Shown here piece after piece: positions 7,464-15,647 of a stretch of 41,056 nucleotides of DNA. The DNA lies in contig JBBIRM010000010.1 in assembly GCA_037441765.1 (NCBI GenBank), positions 1 through 41,056 of the forward strand. The letters run 5' to 3'. The first letter of the stretch is position 1, and each line of letters opens with the position of its first letter. The position numbers were made by a program, and so were the translations under genes. The DNA comes from JBBIRM01 sp037441765. GTDB lineage: Bacteria; Desulfobacterota; BSN033; UBA1163. Below the pieces are notes generated by a model. It saw only the letters and a program-made list of their open reading frames with translations. It made no database searches and was not told where the DNA came from.

Positions 7464-8648
7464 TTATTTATAAAGTTTCCATTTCCCTTTTTCAACGACT
7501 ACTGGTACATAACATTTGGGGCCTAAACCGTTATGATTATCAGGTGAGTAGTTGAAGATACCATTTTGGCCTACAAAACTTTTAATTCCTTCGATATTTT
7601 CACGAAGCTGCGACCTTATCTTTAATAAATCCTTCTCTTTTGCAGGATCGAGCTTGGAGTCAACCTTTTTAAGAGCTTCAGCAATTATATGGACCTGATC
7701 CCATGCATGCCCAGCATAGAGACTGAAAGGACCATAAAGTTTTGTATATTTAGTGTATAGATCAAGGCATACCCTTTTCTGAATGTCATTATCCGGTAGA
7801 TCCATAGCTACGAGTGTCTTAAGTGAAGTGCTCACAATACCCTCTCCATATTTTCCGGCCAGGTCTATGAACTCGGGACCAACAACAGCATAGTCACTTA
7901 CAACGGGGTGTGTGAATCCCAGGTCTCTGGCAGATTTGATCACCATGACTGTGTCTGAGAGTAGGCCGGTGACGAGCAGACCATCCGCTCCTGCAGCCTT
8001 AATATGTGTAATCTGAGGAGTTACATCTGTGCTTCCGGGCGCATATTTTTCCACAATAGCAGGTGTGATCTTCATCTCCCTTACGGCCCAATCTAAGGTT
8101 TCTTTCCCTGTTTGTCCATATACATTATCAATGTATATATAGGCTATTTTCTTGCTACCTCGTTGTAACAAATTCTCTAATAGGATAGGAATAGATGCCT
8201 CTTTTTGTCTGGGAACAACATTGAAGACCCATTTTTTTGTGGGTACCCATATTTTTTCAGAAGAGGCAGCACTGAATAAAACCGTTTCTCCAGTTTCAGC
8301 TGTTTTTATAGAGGCCATCGTAGTTCCTGAAGTAGAGTAACCTGCGCATATAATTACTTTGTCCACATCGATAAGCCTTTTAGTGTGAAGAACTGCCTTT
8401 GAAGCATCTGTCTCACTGTCATAAAAGATTGGTTTTAATTCTCGTCCATGGATACCCCCTGCCATATTGATTGAAGCAATTTCCATTTCTACAGTCCTTT
8501 TTTCTGGAATTCCGAGACTTGATGCAGGGCCCGTGAGATCAAGGACAAAGCCTATAGGATAAGGGGTGGGCCTTTGAGTATTTCCACTACCGGGGAAAAA
8601 TAGTAGCCCAAAGCAAGTAATAATTAAAATTAAATTTAGTTTTCTCAT
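7464..8648 (-). CDS. livK: Branched-chain amino-acid-type ABC transporter substrate-binding protein
   Basis: Periplasmic binding protein of the Liv (HAAT) importer, 394 residues. The start chosen is the ATG at 8648, behind AAAGGAGGGAAAGGAG; it begins directly with a signal peptide (MRKLNLILIITCFGLLFFPGSG). An in-frame upstream start would add 11 residues in front of it. Family features include PIGFVLDLTGPASSLG, the GGIHGRELKPIFYDSETDASKAV block and YSTSGTTMASIKTAE. It is the last gene of a five-gene liv operon, 95 bases after livF. The ligand may be an amino acid, but related proteins bind aromatic acids and other carboxylates. Confidence 0.93.
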   Translation of the reverse strand: MRKLNLILIITCFGLLFFPGSGNTQRPTPYPIGFVLDLTGPASSLGIPEKRTVEMEIASINMAGGIHGRELKPIFYDSETDASKAVLHTKRLIDVDKVIICAGYSTSGTTMASIKTAETGETVLFSAASSEKIWVPTKKWVFNVVPRQKEASIPILLENLLQRGSKKIAYIYIDNVYGQTGKETLDWAVREMKITPAIVEKYAPGSTDVTPQITHIKAAGADGLLVTGLLSDTVMVIKSARDLGFTHPVVSDYAVVGPEFIDLAGKYGEGIVSTSLKTLVAMDLPDNDIQKRVCLDLYTKYTKLYGPFSLYAGHAWDQVHIIAEALKKVDSKLDPAKEKDLLKIRSQLRENIEGIKSFVGQNGIFNYSPDNHNGLGPKCYVPVVVEKGKWKLYK

Positions 8649-8743
8649 CTCCTTTCCCTCCTTTGCATAAAGATTTATCATATTTTGAGAAGATTTTACC
8701 CTTTTTCCCGCTTATCACCTCCTTTCGCTTAGTGGTAATGTAA

Positions 8744-9517
8744 TTAACCTCCTAAGTAGGCCTTTTGAATAATAGGGCTGGAGGCCACTTCTTTGGGAGT
8801 ACCCTTGAGAACGGTCTCCCCTCTCTCAAGAATATAGACATAATCAACAATTTTTAGAGAAGCCCTGACATTCTGTTCAACTAATAGAAGAGAAATTCCC
8901 CAATCAGTGGATATAATCTTCAATAGTCTTAACATTTCAATTACGAGAAGTGGAGATAAACCGAGTGAAGGTTCGTCAAGGCAAAGAAGTTTGGGGTTTG
9001 CCATGAGGCCACGACCTATAGTCAACATCTGCTGTTCCCCCCCTGAAAGTGTATTGGCCTGCTGTTTCAATCTCTTTTTCAATATTGGAAATAGGGAGAA
9101 TACCATGTCCATTCGTCTCGAAAGAATCTGTTTTCTTTTTTCTCTACCAAGAGGGTAAGAGCCAAGGAGTAGGTTATCCAGAACGGACATTGTCCCAAAT
9201 AACTCTCTTCCGTCAGGCACAATAGATATTCCCCTTCTAATGATCTGATGAGGTTCCAATCCCTTAAGGGATTCACCACAGAAGACTATTTCCCCATGTC
9301 TCGGCTTTAGCATTCCAACCAGAGTTTGTAAAAGGGTTGTTTTCCCTGCACCGTTACTTCCAAAAATTGCAACGATCTCTTTTGAATTTACTATGATAGA
9401 AATATCCTTTAGTGCTTGAGCCTCACCATAAAAGGTAGAGACCTTAATCATTTCCAGCCGATAATTATCGGCTCCCTTTTCTGGTTCAGTAGATTTTTGA
9501 GTATCGTTTTTAACCAT
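8744..9517 (-). CDS. livF: Branched-chain amino-acid-type ABC transporter ATPase LivF
   Basis: One of two ATPases that drive the importer, 257 residues. Walker A GSNGAGKT (about residues 53-60), signature LSGGEQQ, Walker B LLCLDEP and a switch His/Gln region (LLLVEQNV) are all present. The C-terminus carries the LivF-type ending (VDYVYILERGETVLKGTPKEVA). The ATG overlaps the livG stop by one base (TGATG), and an AAAGAGG site precedes it, so translation is coupled. Confidence 0.94.
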   Translation of the reverse strand: MVKNDTQKSTEPEKGADNYRLEMIKVSTFYGEAQALKDISIIVNSKEIVAIFGSNGAGKTTLLQTLVGMLKPRHGEIVFCGESLKGLEPHQIIRRGISIVPDGRELFGTMSVLDNLLLGSYPLGREKRKQILSRRMDMVFSLFPILKKRLKQQANTLSGGEQQMLTIGRGLMANPKLLCLDEPSLGLSPLLVIEMLRLLKIISTDWGISLLLVEQNVRASLKIVDYVYILERGETVLKGTPKEVASSPIIQKAYLGG

Positions 9518-10287
9518 CAGTAAACCTCTTTACCCAAATAGGCCTCGATGACTTTTTTATTCATTTTCACTTCCTCAGGAAATCCTTCTCCAATCTTAGA
9601 CCCTCCATCAAGAACAATAATTCTATGAGAAATGGACATGACAAAGGGCATGTTATGTTCAACGATGAGTAAAGTAATGCCTTTTTCTAAAAGCATAAAA
9701 AAGAGGTTGATTAATTTTTCTATTTCATGTGCTGCTAAACCTCCCACAGGTTCATCAAGTAAGAGAAGCTTAGGTTTCATAGCAAGAGCCCTTGCTATTC
9801 CTACCAGCTTGCGCTCTCCAAGGGGAAGAGCGGAAATAGGGTGAGAGAATTTTTTCTCCAAGCCTACTAATTGAAGATGACCCATTGCCTCTTCTCTTAT
9901 AAAATTTTCTTCTTTCCGGGCCGATGAAATCCGAAAACCACATCTAAACAAACCGGAACGGGTTCTTGCATGACACCCCATCATCACATTTTCTAAAACG
10001 GTCATGCTCAAAAATAGTTCTTCGAGTTGAAAGGTTCTACCGATACCTTTTGATGCAATTAGGTGTGCTGATAGTCCTGCTATATTTTCTCCCCTAAAAT
10101 AGATTTTTCCTTTATCTGGAGGAAATATTCCTGTAACGAGATTTATAAATGTGGTTTTACCAGCACCGTTAGGGCCTATAAGAGAAGTAATCTTCTCCTT
10201 TTCAATGAAAAAATTTATATCATTGAGGGCCTGAATACCCCCAAAATTTTTACACAGGCCTATAACTTCGAAGAACGAATTATTCAT
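9517..10287 (-). CDS. livG: Branched-chain amino-acid-type ABC transporter ATPase LivG
   Basis: The second importer ATPase, about 256 residues from the ATG at 10287. Longer in-frame starts overlap livM and add a non-conserved extension, so the short start that begins MNNSFFEVIGL was chosen. Motifs: Walker A GPNGAGKT, the LivG-type signature LPLGERKLVGIARAL, Walker B LLLLDEP, and the family insert with the conserved start GIGRTFQLEELF. It lies 28 bases after livM. Confidence 0.92.
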   Translation of the reverse strand: MNNSFFEVIGLCKNFGGIQALNDINFFIEKEKITSLIGPNGAGKTTFINLVTGIFPPDKGKIYFRGENIAGLSAHLIASKGIGRTFQLEELFLSMTVLENVMMGCHARTRSGLFRCGFRISSARKEENFIREEAMGHLQLVGLEKKFSHPISALPLGERKLVGIARALAMKPKLLLLDEPVGGLAAHEIEKLINLFFMLLEKGITLLIVEHNMPFVMSISHRIIVLDGGSKIGEGFPEEVKMNKKVIEAYLGKEVY

Positions 10288-10315
10288 TGATCGATTTCGA
10301 ACGAAAGGGGTTGTC

Positions 10316-11317
10316 CTATTTCCCTGCTCTTTGGAAACGAGCAAAGGCTTTGCTCCGTGAGTGAAAAAATCTCTCCAGCCCTCCAGCAAAGCCTTGAGGA
10401 ATAAAGATCAAAATTAATACGATAATAATTCCAAAGAAAATAGCATCCACTTCTGCCTTCATTACCGGGAAGATTTTTCCAAGATAAAGGTGGATCAATT
10501 CTCGCAGCCATATCGTAATGAAACTCCCAAGTAATGGACCATATAAGGTTCTTCCTCCACCAATTACAATCATTGTCAGGAGTTCTACAAGGAGTGGAAA
10601 ACCGAACATGCCGGGCATTGTAAATCGGATGTAGAAACAGAAAATGCTTCCAGCGATAGCCGCCATTACAGATGTCAAAACAAAGATTTGAAGTTTATAT
10701 TTAGGTATATCGACTCCCATGCTCCTGCTTGCCACTTCGCTGTCACGAAATGATCTGATGGCACGGCCCACTCTGGAATTTAAGATATTCGATAAGAACC
10801 AGAGGCATCCGAGACAAAGAGTCCATGAGAGGAAATAATATTGGGTGTCCGTCTTTACTGTAAAGGTTCCCACTGAAAGAGGAGGAATTCCCATCAAACC
10901 CTCATACCCTCCTGTTAGGCTTCCCAATTGGCCTAAAGACATTTCTACAATGAGAAGAAGGGCAAATGTAGCGCAGGCTAAGTAATATCCCCTCAGTCTC
11001 AAAATAGGAGCACCAATTAGGTAAGAGATTAGGGCCACTACTCCTGCACTGAAGGCAACTCCAAATGAAGGTGATACAATCTGTCTCACAGATAGAATAC
11101 CTGCAACATAGGCCCCAATGCCAAACCATGTAGGATGTGCAAGTGAGAAAATCCCGGCATGTTCAAGTAATATGGCCATTCCAATAGCCAATGTTCCATG
11201 AATGGCGACAAAGACCATAACCATTAAAATATAAGAACTCGACGTAATAAAAGGAAGGGCGATAAGCATCGCAATGATTATCCAAGAAAGAGGAGAAAGA
11301 AGTGGTTTGTTTATCAT
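10316..11317 (-). CDS. livM: Branched-chain amino-acid-type ABC permease LivM
   Basis: Membrane permease of the importer, 333 residues with about ten hydrophobic helices. It shows LivM hallmarks: LAHPTWFGIGAYVAGILSVR in the first third, the RLRGYYLACATFALLLIVE stretch, the ALLEGL-type EGLMGIPPL loop, and the GRAIRSFRDSEVASRSMGVD cytoplasmic loop that contacts the ATPases. It begins inside the end of livH (4-base ATGA overlap). Confidence 0.94.
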   Translation of the reverse strand: MINKPLLSPLSWIIIAMLIALPFITSSSYILMVMVFVAIHGTLAIGMAILLEHAGIFSLAHPTWFGIGAYVAGILSVRQIVSPSFGVAFSAGVVALISYLIGAPILRLRGYYLACATFALLLIVEMSLGQLGSLTGGYEGLMGIPPLSVGTFTVKTDTQYYFLSWTLCLGCLWFLSNILNSRVGRAIRSFRDSEVASRSMGVDIPKYKLQIFVLTSVMAAIAGSIFCFYIRFTMPGMFGFPLLVELLTMIVIGGGRTLYGPLLGSFITIWLRELIHLYLGKIFPVMKAEVDAIFFGIIIVLILIFIPQGFAGGLERFFHSRSKAFARFQRAGK

Positions 11318-12192
11318 GCTCTTCGTATCTTTGGCTTATACGAAAAGTGTAAGGTTCTCAATATTAAAAATATAATCATCACCAAAAGTGCGAAAATATC
11401 TTTGAGACCTGCCGATATGAAACCAGCCCCGAATCCTTCTAACAGGCCTAAGGTAAGTGCAGCCAGAACAGTACCAACCATATTCCATCCACCGATAATG
11501 GCAGCAACCAAACCTTTCAGACCAGCAAGAAGACCTATGTTGTATCCTGTGAAGGTAATTGGTGTGATGAAAATTCCTGTAATTGCACCCAGGCCTCCGG
11601 CAAGCCCAAAGCAAAAAAGCCTGAATTTACTGACATCGATACCGATCAAGCGGGCGCCACGCAGATTGATCGCACATGCCCTTAATGCTTTCCCGAATAA
11701 AGTTAAATTGAAGAAAAGTGACAACCCAATGGTGATAACAATGAGGAGGGATATCACACAGATGATCTGAGGTGTAAGACTTGCACCGAAAATTTGAATC
11801 ATCCTCGTACCGATAAAAGCATCAAAAGTGCGAGTTTCTGAACCCCAGGTAAGGAGAATGACACCTTTAATGACCGAAGCCGAAGCAATTGTTACCATCA
11901 TGTAGACCATTTCGGTGGCAAATCTTAAAGGCCGGATGGCTATTCTCTCAAGGGCCATTGCAATAACAATGGATGTGGACACGGCGAGCATAGCAGCTGA
12001 GACAAGCCCTAATCCAGCCCTGTAAAACCCCCATGTAAGCATTCCCCCTAACATTACAAACTCGCCTGTTGTAAAGTTCAATACCCTTGAGATCAGATAT
12101 ACGACACTCCAGCAGATTCCTATGACAGCATAGATACTTCCGCCAGTGAGGCCTGAAATGGTATATTGGATAAGTTGTGAAAGGAGTGTCAT
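11314..12192 (-). CDS. livH: Branched-chain amino-acid-type ABC permease LivH
   Basis: Permease partner of LivM, 292 residues with about eight membrane segments. Typical blocks are GLTGGSIYAVIGICWSVVYL near the N-terminus, LNFTTGEFVMLGG, and the GKALRACAINLRGARLIGID loop for ATPase contact. It is the first gene of the liv operon and is divergent from the LuxR-type regulator across a 136-base spacer, which suggests the regulator may control it. The ribosome site is weak. Confidence 0.94.
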   Translation of the reverse strand: MTLLSQLIQYTISGLTGGSIYAVIGICWSVVYLISRVLNFTTGEFVMLGGMLTWGFYRAGLGLVSAAMLAVSTSIVIAMALERIAIRPLRFATEMVYMMVTIASASVIKGVILLTWGSETRTFDAFIGTRMIQIFGASLTPQIICVISLLIVITIGLSLFFNLTLFGKALRACAINLRGARLIGIDVSKFRLFCFGLAGGLGAITGIFITPITFTGYNIGLLAGLKGLVAAIIGGWNMVGTVLAALTLGLLEGFGAGFISAGLKDIFALLVMIIFLILRTLHFSYKPKIRRA

Positions 12193-12239
12193 TGGGAACT
12201 GCTTATAATTTGAAGCATTGGGCCTCTTTACCCAGATAA

Positions 12240-12268
12240 AGTTTATTATGTTCTTAAGAAATTTTCAA
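12240..12268 (-). promoter_or_regulatory. Possible liv operon promoter with palindrome in its spacer
   Basis: On the minus strand TTGAAA (12268-12263) and TAAACT (12245-12240) are 17 bases apart, about 50 bases before livH. A perfect palindrome, TTCTTAAGAA (12251-12260), lies in the spacer and could be an operator for the divergent regulator. The match to consensus is only moderate. Confidence 0.35.
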
Positions 12269-12293
12269 TTCCACTAAAGTAGTATTTTTCAAA

Positions 12294-12322
12294 TTGACTC
12301 CCTTTAGCCTTTTAAATATAAT
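12294..12322 (+). promoter_or_regulatory. Strong sigma-70 promoter of the LuxR-type gene
   Basis: TTGACT (12294-12299), a 17-base spacer and a perfect TATAAT (12317-12322). The expected start of transcription falls on or next to the ATG at 12329, and no Shine-Dalgarno exists, so the messenger is probably leaderless. Confidence 0.65.
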
Positions 12323-12328
12323 ATTTTC

Positions 12329-13438
12329 ATGCAAAAAGTTTTATCTCAAGATTACAAAACGATCCTCCATATTGCGAAAGTTGCCCAAAGCAACTTGGAA
12401 ACATCGATTTTAAGGAAAAGGGTGCTTGAAGAACTCCAAAAAGCATTTCATGCTAATATCCTTACTTTCTTTTTAGCAGATTCCAGAAGCAGATTATCCT
12501 CTCCCGTCCTAAAGGACGGAGATCCTGGTATTTGCCAAAGATATTTAGATTACTATTATCAATTTGATCCAATGTCTCCCTGGAAAGGGATAGAGGTAGG
12601 TAGAGGGGTTTTACGTTATAACGACATTATCCCCTATTCCCAATTTATGAGAACAGAATATTATAACGATTTTCTTGCCCCTCAACCCATCCATTTTGGA
12701 ATGTTTCTTTACCTCTCCTCTCCAAAAGAGTTATTAGGTAGGATCAGCGTCTTTCGGCCTAAAGGATGTGAGAATTTTACTGAAAGGGAAGTAATGATCG
12801 CTAAACTTTTTGTTCCCTACTTGTCCTTTGCTTTAGAAAATTCAAAATTATATAGTAAAATGAGGGAGGAGAGAGACTTTTTCAGAATCATCAGTGAATG
12901 CTTTTCCAATGGAATATTGATCTTGGACGAAAAGTTGAGACCTGTTTTCATAAATCAAAAGGCGAGCGAATTCATTGCAATTCTCAAAAGAATTGGTATT
13001 CTGATTGGAGAAGATCTTCTCCCTAAGGAAATTAAAGAAGATTGTTTAGAACTCATAGGGCTTTTTAAGAGAGGGGAAATTATTCCTCTCCCTAAAAATC
13101 GAATTATCACTTATCCTCGCCAACATCATTTTTCGTTCCGTTCGCAGATCATCCATCAGAATTTTCATACGGAATGCCGAACTCTCTTAATGGTTACAAT
13201 CGAAGAATTAAAAGGGGTGAAGATCGATGAGAAGAGCTTAGAAAAAGCCTATTGTCTTACTCAAAGGGAGATAGAAATTGTTGCATGGGTTGTGGAGGGG
13301 CTCAAAAATAGTGAGATTGCAGATCGTTTGTTTATCAGTGAGCTTACGGTTAAGAAACATATTCAAAATATCTTTGAGAAAATGGGGGTCAAAAATCGGA
13401 CCAGCCTCACTCGAAAAATTCTCTCTCTATCAAAGTGA
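12329..13438 (+). CDS. LuxR-family transcriptional regulator with N-terminal sensor
   Basis: A 369-residue regulator. The C-terminus (about residues 308-366) is a LuxR/GerE helix-turn-helix: LTQREIEIVAWVVEGLKNSEIADRL, then LTVKKHIQNIFEKMGVKNRTSL. The N-terminal 170 residues look like a GAF-type sensor (FTEREVMIAKLFVPYLSFALENSKLY), and residues about 185-275 look like a PAS-type domain (FFRIISECFSNGILILDEKLRPVFINQKA). There is no receiver domain, so it probably binds a small ligand. Its position opposite livH suggests control of the importer by its substrate. It converges on the DUF169 gene with only six bases between them. Confidence 0.88.
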   Translation: MQKVLSQDYKTILHIAKVAQSNLETSILRKRVLEELQKAFHANILTFFLADSRSRLSSPVLKDGDPGICQRYLDYYYQFDPMSPWKGIEVGRGVLRYNDIIPYSQFMRTEYYNDFLAPQPIHFGMFLYLSSPKELLGRISVFRPKGCENFTEREVMIAKLFVPYLSFALENSKLYSKMREERDFFRIISECFSNGILILDEKLRPVFINQKASEFIAILKRIGILIGEDLLPKEIKEDCLELIGLFKRGEIIPLPKNRIITYPRQHHFSFRSQIIHQNFHTECRTLLMVTIEELKGVKIDEKSLEKAYCLTQREIEIVAWVVEGLKNSEIADRLFISELTVKKHIQNIFEKMGVKNRTSLTRKILSLSK

Positions 13439-13444
13439 AATCTT

Positions 13445-14227
13445 CTATTCTTTACCTTCTTTCCATATTTTTTCGAGCTCGACATATTTTTGAGGGAATA
13501 TAGCCTCCCAATTCATAAAGAAGGGGATCGGATAACGGACCCCTCCTTTATGAGTCTCCTGTAGTCCGATGACAATCTTATCGATTTGAGAATATGGGAT
13601 AGCGAAGGCCATTTCAAAATCCTGCACAAGGCCAAATACCCGGTCTCCATTACAAGGAAGGATGACCTGACATTTACCTGAGTGGATCACCCCGGCAGTA
13701 TAATCAGCGCAGTCATAACGACCCATGAAACTTGATGTGAGCGTCCCCCCCTCTTCATAGAGGGCAGAATGGACAAGCCTCATGATCTGGGCTGAATCTC
13801 CATAGATGAGGATAATATCCGGTTCATACTCGGCACTTCCGACAGGTCCTACAAGAATGGAGTTGTATTTTCCGTACTCAAGTTTTGGAACTGCTGCCTC
13901 TGTTCTTTTCCCCGCCTCCTTTGTATGTGTATACATACCTTCACAGAGATTTCCTTCTTTATAGAAGGAGGGTTCCTTTTGAAAACCTAAACTGATTTGA
14001 CTTAAAGGGCAGGATAGGTCTTCTTTTCCAAGGGCGAAGGTCCATCCAATTCTTCTTGCAATGCCTACGACTTGACATAGGGTAAATCGCTTCTTAAAAT
14101 TTTTAAGCGGTCTCTTTATTTTTTCAGGGATTTCTTCCTCCGTAGTTAAAAGTTTAATAGCTAAGGGGAGGGTAATTGGCTTGATATAAGTCTGAATCTC
14201 TTTCTCAAAAACTTTAAGATTTTGCAT
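13445..14227 (-). CDS. DUF169 family protein
   Basis: A 260-residue protein of the DUF169 family, whose function I do not know. Recognisable family features are the N-terminal LPLAIKLL, the CQVVGIARRIGW segment, the IILIYGDSAQIMRLVHSALY segment, and YDCADYTAGVIHSGKCQVILPCNGDRVFG near the C-terminus. Several cysteines are conserved-looking (about residues 51, 73, 96, 183, 195, 201). No signal peptide or membrane helix. The start follows AAGGAGG. It is the last gene at the end of the mutase/epimerase run, downstream of the epimerase gene with about 100 bases between, and may be cotranscribed. Confidence 0.82.
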   Translation of the reverse strand: MQNLKVFEKEIQTYIKPITLPLAIKLLTTEEEIPEKIKRPLKNFKKRFTLCQVVGIARRIGWTFALGKEDLSCPLSQISLGFQKEPSFYKEGNLCEGMYTHTKEAGKRTEAAVPKLEYGKYNSILVGPVGSAEYEPDIILIYGDSAQIMRLVHSALYEEGGTLTSSFMGRYDCADYTAGVIHSGKCQVILPCNGDRVFGLVQDFEMAFAIPYSQIDKIVIGLQETHKGGVRYPIPFFMNWEAIFPQKYVELEKIWKEGKE

Positions 14228-14324
14228 AGGGCCTCCTTAGCTTTATGCAATGTGCAAAGAACATTTCGCAAAGAGAAGAGTAATAAGATTTAAGGCTATA
14301 CTTAGTTCTCTATGCTTCACGATG

Positions 14325-14735
14325 TTAATGACCTTTTGGGAGTTCGCAGAGTTCAATCAGAACACCGCTTGCGGATTTGGGGTGTATAAAGGCCACTTTT
14401 GTGTCGTGGGCCCCGGGTTGGGGTTTCTGGTCGATCAGGGTAGCTCCTTTCTCAAGATAGGCCTTCACCTCTGCTTCCACATCGTCCACCTCAAAACAGA
14501 TATGATGAATCCCCTGGCCCTTTGTTTCAAGGAATTTAACCAGAGGTGAGTCTGGCTCCGAAGGCTGAACAAGTTCAATATTAGATTCCCCAATCTTAAA
14601 AAATCCAACCCTTGTCTTTTGAGCGGTGACCACCTCAACCCCAGAAAGGGTGAGGCCTAAAACCTCCTGATAGAATTTCGCAGATTCTTCGATATTATTG
14701 ACTGCAATGGCTATGTGATTAATTTTCTTTATCAT
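14325..14735 (-). CDS. mce: Methylmalonyl-CoA epimerase
   Basis: Interconverts (S)- and (R)-methylmalonyl-CoA so that the carboxylation product can enter the mutase. It has 136 residues from the ATG at 14735, which follows TGAGGAGGAC; longer in-frame starts only add repeat-derived sequence. The vicinal-oxygen-chelate fold is clear: INHIAIAVNNIEESAKFY at the start with metal ligand His7, the GIHHICFEVDD block in the middle and GVLIELCEL at the end with the second His and the Glu ligand. It is separated from the mutase genes by the four-helix-bundle insertion. Confidence 0.92.
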   Translation of the reverse strand: MIKKINHIAIAVNNIEESAKFYQEVLGLTLSGVEVVTAQKTRVGFFKIGESNIELVQPSEPDSPLVKFLETKGQGIHHICFEVDDVEAEVKAYLEKGATLIDQKPQPGAHDTKVAFIHPKSASGVLIELCELPKGH

Positions 14736-14754
14736 AGAGTCCTCCTCATAGATC

Positions 14755-15228
14755 CAATAAATCCGAAATCCGAATATCGAAATCCGAAACAATTCCAAAA
14801 TTCGAATATTAAAAACGTTATTCAGTCTTACGTAAAATGGAACCAAATATTTTCATAAGCTCTGTCGCTTCCTTTTCTAAATCTTGGCGTTCATTTTCGA
14901 GATCAGATTCAGAACAGGTATCTATCAATTTTAACCAATACCGGCTTTCCTTGGCTTCCTTACGGCATATTCTTATCCTCATCACAAAGTCTTTCTTACC
15001 TAATGCTTCATTGGCTTCAATGTAATTGCCACCAACAGAGCCCGAAGCCTTGATAAGTTGTTTCCCATCTTCAATGTTAGCTATGGTTTTCGGTAATTTC
15101 TTGACGAAATTTCGTACATTTTTAGCAAATGCTTGTGTTCGGTCTTCCAAATCATAAGTTCTTAAATTTCTTATTTCGGTCATTAGATATTGTTTCGAGA
15201 TTCGAAATTCGTGCTTCGAATTTTCCTA
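14755..15228. mobile_element. Inserted four-helix-bundle (IVS-like) element with inverted AT-rich flanks
   Basis: The gene at 14818-15183 is bounded by AT-rich repeats in opposite orientation: 14755-14812 (reading CGAAACAATTC on +) and 15187-15226 (reading CGAAACAATATC on -). The unit splits an otherwise compact run of mutase and epimerase genes. Four-helix-bundle genes of this type are known from intervening sequences in 23S rRNA genes, which are also bounded by inverted repeats. Mobility is inferred, not shown. Confidence 0.5.
14818..15183 (-). CDS. Four-helix-bundle protein (S23/IVS family)
   Basis: A 121-residue, nearly all-helical, charged protein of the S23/23S-rRNA intervening-sequence family. 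The hallmarks are NLRTYDLEDRTQAFAKNVRNF at the start, KQLIKASGSVGGNYIEANEA in the middle and the KDFVMRIRICRKEAKESRYWLKL helix. The family shares its fold with the Avd accessory protein of diversity-generating retroelements, but no reverse transcriptase is present. The role is unknown. It has no functional link to its neighbours and looks like a passenger. The start lacks a clear ribosome site. Confidence 0.88.
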   Translation of the reverse strand: MTEIRNLRTYDLEDRTQAFAKNVRNFVKKLPKTIANIEDGKQLIKASGSVGGNYIEANEALGKKDFVMRIRICRKEAKESRYWLKLIDTCSESDLENERQDLEKEATELMKIFGSILRKTE

Positions 15229-15229
15229 T

Positions 15230-15628
15230 TCATGTGGTTTTTACAGTTTTCTGAATATATTGAATGATTTCTTCGGTCGAGGTTCCAGGTTGGAATATCT
15301 CCCGAATGCCTGCTTTCTTTAGCCCTGGAATATCATCTACCGGGATAATCCCTCCTCCAAAAACGAGAATATCGTCCGCCCCTTTCTCTTTAAGAATTTG
15401 AACCACCTTTGGAAAGAGGGAGTTATGGGCACCTGAGAGACAGGAAAGACCGATTATGTCAACTCCTTCCTGGATGGCAGTGTTTACAATCTGCTCAGGG
15501 GTCTGACGTATTCCTGTATAGATGACCTCCATACCGGCGTCTCTCAATGCCCGTGCTATCACCTTTGCACCCCGATCATGGCCATCCAATCCTGGTTTAG
15601 CAATCAATACTCGTATCTTGCGACTCAT
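15230..15628 (-). CDS. mcmB: Methylmalonyl-CoA mutase small (B12-binding) subunit
   Basis: Carries adenosylcobalamin for the mutase encoded just upstream. It has 132 residues, the size of a free-standing C-terminal mutase domain. The base-off cobalamin motif is plain: GLDGHDRG near residue 13, with the cobalt-binding His at about residue 16, then GLSCLSG and FGGGIIP. It follows the large subunit by 19 bases. Residue by residue it is close to the second small subunit at 25004-25405, so the two probably arose by duplication. Confidence 0.93.
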   Translation of the reverse strand: MSRKIRVLIAKPGLDGHDRGAKVIARALRDAGMEVIYTGIRQTPEQIVNTAIQEGVDIIGLSCLSGAHNSLFPKVVQILKEKGADDILVFGGGIIPVDDIPGLKKAGIREIFQPGTSTEEIIQYIQKTVKTT

Positions 15629-15647
15629 AAACCCCCCATATGTTCAG

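Noticed and set aside
8649..8681. A longer LivK with 11 extra N-terminal residues
   Set aside because: The extension puts residues before the signal peptide; the ATG at 8648 has the better ribosome site.
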